DNA of 14,904 nt from an uncultured Chloroflexota bacterium. Its GTDB lineage: Bacteria; Chloroflexota; Dehalococcoidia; SAR202; UBA11138. Both the position numbers and the translations under genes were made by a program. Below, one piece after another: positions 14,323 to 14,904 of this stretch. The notes below the pieces were generated by a model. It was not told the DNA's origin and did no database searches. It saw only the letters and a list, made by a program, of their open reading frames with translations. The stretch covers positions 1 through 14,904 of the forward strand of contig CAJWRP010000007.1 in NCBI GenBank assembly GCA_913046025.1, read 5' to 3'. Position 1 is the stretch's first letter, and every line of letters begins with the position of its first letter.

Positions 14323-14371
14323 AGGCTATGGACAACACTTGAGGATAATGGGTAACCATAGCCTCAAGTGT
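14323..14371. repeat. Two overlapping, mutually exclusive inverted repeats
   Basis: AGGCTATGG (14323-14331) pairs with CCATAGCCT (14356-14364), and ACACTTGAGG (14335-14344) pairs with CCTCAAGTGT (14362-14371). The right arms share CCT at 14362-14364, so the two stems compete. They lie between the partial alcohol dehydrogenase and the decayed FAD gene. They may be an attenuator-like switch, or scar tissue of a small palindromic element. Neither stem has a clear T-tract. Confidence 0.55.
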
Positions 14372-14429
14372 GGGGTGCTGTCAGGGCACAGATGGCCGTT
14401 GGCGTGAGGATTTGCCTAATTACGGAGAA

Positions 14430-14904
14430 TTAGTGACGCACAACCACTCTTAGGACTTGGGACTGCTCCTCGTCGGTGGCCCGAAACGCCTCTGCGGCGT
14501 CGCTCATGTCGTATTCCCGCGTGAGCAATGGCTCCAGGTCTATCTGCTTTGAAGTCACCAGATTGACGGTCCTGTAGAAGTTGGCCCGCGTTGTTGCCCT
14601 GGGGAATATCATGGTCAACTGATTCAGGTACATTTGCAACAGTTGTAGGCCGTCCATGGGTTGCGGAGATATTCCGAAGCCCATCATGCGACCGCCTGGT
14701 TTCGTCATAGCGAGGGCCTGGTGCATCGTCGCTGGTGTGCCAACTGCTTCTACGACAACGTTGGCGCCGTCACCGCCCGCAGCCTGCCGAACCTCTTCGA
14801 TAGGGTCCTTGTCCCGGGCGCTTATGATGATGTCGGCACCGAACTGCTCGGCAAGGTCCAGTTTCCACTGGCTTCGACCCACCGCTATTACCGGGTAAGC
14901 TCCC
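14430..14904 (-). CDS. Zinc-type medium-chain alcohol dehydrogenase (MDR), C-terminal part; N-terminus beyond right edge
   Basis: About 157 residues of the C-terminal NAD(P)-binding half of an MDR-family alcohol/polyol dehydrogenase are present. The frame is open to base 14904 and stops at TAA 14430-14432. Visible features: the end of the first Rossmann unit GAYPVIAVGRSQWKLDLAEQFGADIII, then GGDGANVVVEAVGTPATMHQAL, then KPGGRMMGFGI, and the family C-terminal block LEPLLTREYDMSDAAEAFRAT. The catalytic zinc ligands and GxGxxG loop lie outside the window. This half alone does not separate threonine dehydrogenase-, sorbitol dehydrogenase- and alcohol dehydrogenase-like subfamilies. It is upstream of the FAD oxidoreductase remnant on the same strand, with 163 bases rich in inverted repeats between them. 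Confidence 0.92.
   Translation of the reverse strand, partial: GAYPVIAVGRSQWKLDLAEQFGADIIISARDKDPIEEVRQAAGGDGANVVVEAVGTPATMHQALAMTKPGGRMMGFGISPQPMDGLQLLQMYLNQLTMIFPRATTRANFYRTVNLVTSKQIDLEPLLTREYDMSDAAEAFRATDEEQSQVLRVVVRH

Noticed and set aside
1..14904. CRISPR array, transposon, prophage or defence island
   Set aside because: No regularly spaced repeats, transposase, integrase, phage or nuclease/helicase system genes are visible; the content is metabolic.

Overview
The window carries metabolic genes of a free-living bacterium with moderate to high GC. Shine-Dalgarno (SD) signals are bacterial, TTG starts are frequent, and one tRNA gene has its CCA encoded. The gene content is an LLM flavin monooxygenase-like enzyme, a mandelate racemase/enolase-superfamily enzyme, a Gfo/Idh/MocA oxidoreductase, an HpcH/HpaI-type aldolase, a creatinase/DddP-like M24 protein, an imidazolonepropionase-like amidohydrolase, an S9 peptidase and a rhomboid. 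This mix is typical of marine SAR202-type Chloroflexota, known for expanded flavin monooxygenases and enolase-superfamily paralogs. That assignment is an inference from gene families, not from a phylogenetic marker.

Layout. Left (1-2490): a partial amidohydrolase on the minus strand is divergent from an M24 pita-bread protein on the plus strand. The M24 protein has a Cys where the second metal-binding Asp normally sits. Next (2491-4560): an Ap4A phosphorylase/ATP adenylyltransferase gene (-) lies just downstream of a VOC-fold gene (-) with a one-base frameshift, and a divergent GNAT acetyltransferase gene (+) is cut by an in-frame TAG. Centre (4587-6839): a Gfo/Idh/MocA oxidoreductase and an LLM flavin-dependent oxidoreductase, both +. 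A REP-like pair of hairpins (6900-6950) separates them from a convergent hypothetical gene (7025-7495, -). Then comes a plus-strand pair, an S9 prolyl-oligopeptidase-type enzyme and a rhomboid intramembrane protease (7634-10211).

Right-centre (10208-13448, all -): enolase-superfamily dehydratase/racemase, then extended SDR epimerase, then HpcH/HpaI-type aldolase, then a possible 41-residue ORF. The order suggests a sugar-acid or hydroxy-acid route in which a 2-keto-3-deoxy acid is made and then cleaved. The aldolase, however, lacks the His and Arg used by characterised HpaI-type enzymes, so its chemistry is uncertain. Right edge (13579-14904): tRNA-Ser(UGA), a 335-base stretch without a convincing gene, a strong bidirectional terminator, a decayed FAD-dependent oxidoreductase, a region of nested inverted repeats, and a partial medium-chain zinc-type alcohol dehydrogenase.

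Three coding regions are broken (VOC frameshift, GNAT nonsense codon, FAD oxidoreductase deletion/frameshift). The sequence cannot tell real gene decay from errors in a metagenome or single-cell assembly. I found no CRISPR array, transposase, phage gene or defence system. The most unusual leads are the aldolase-like and M24 proteins with altered active sites and the alternative hairpins at 14299-14371.
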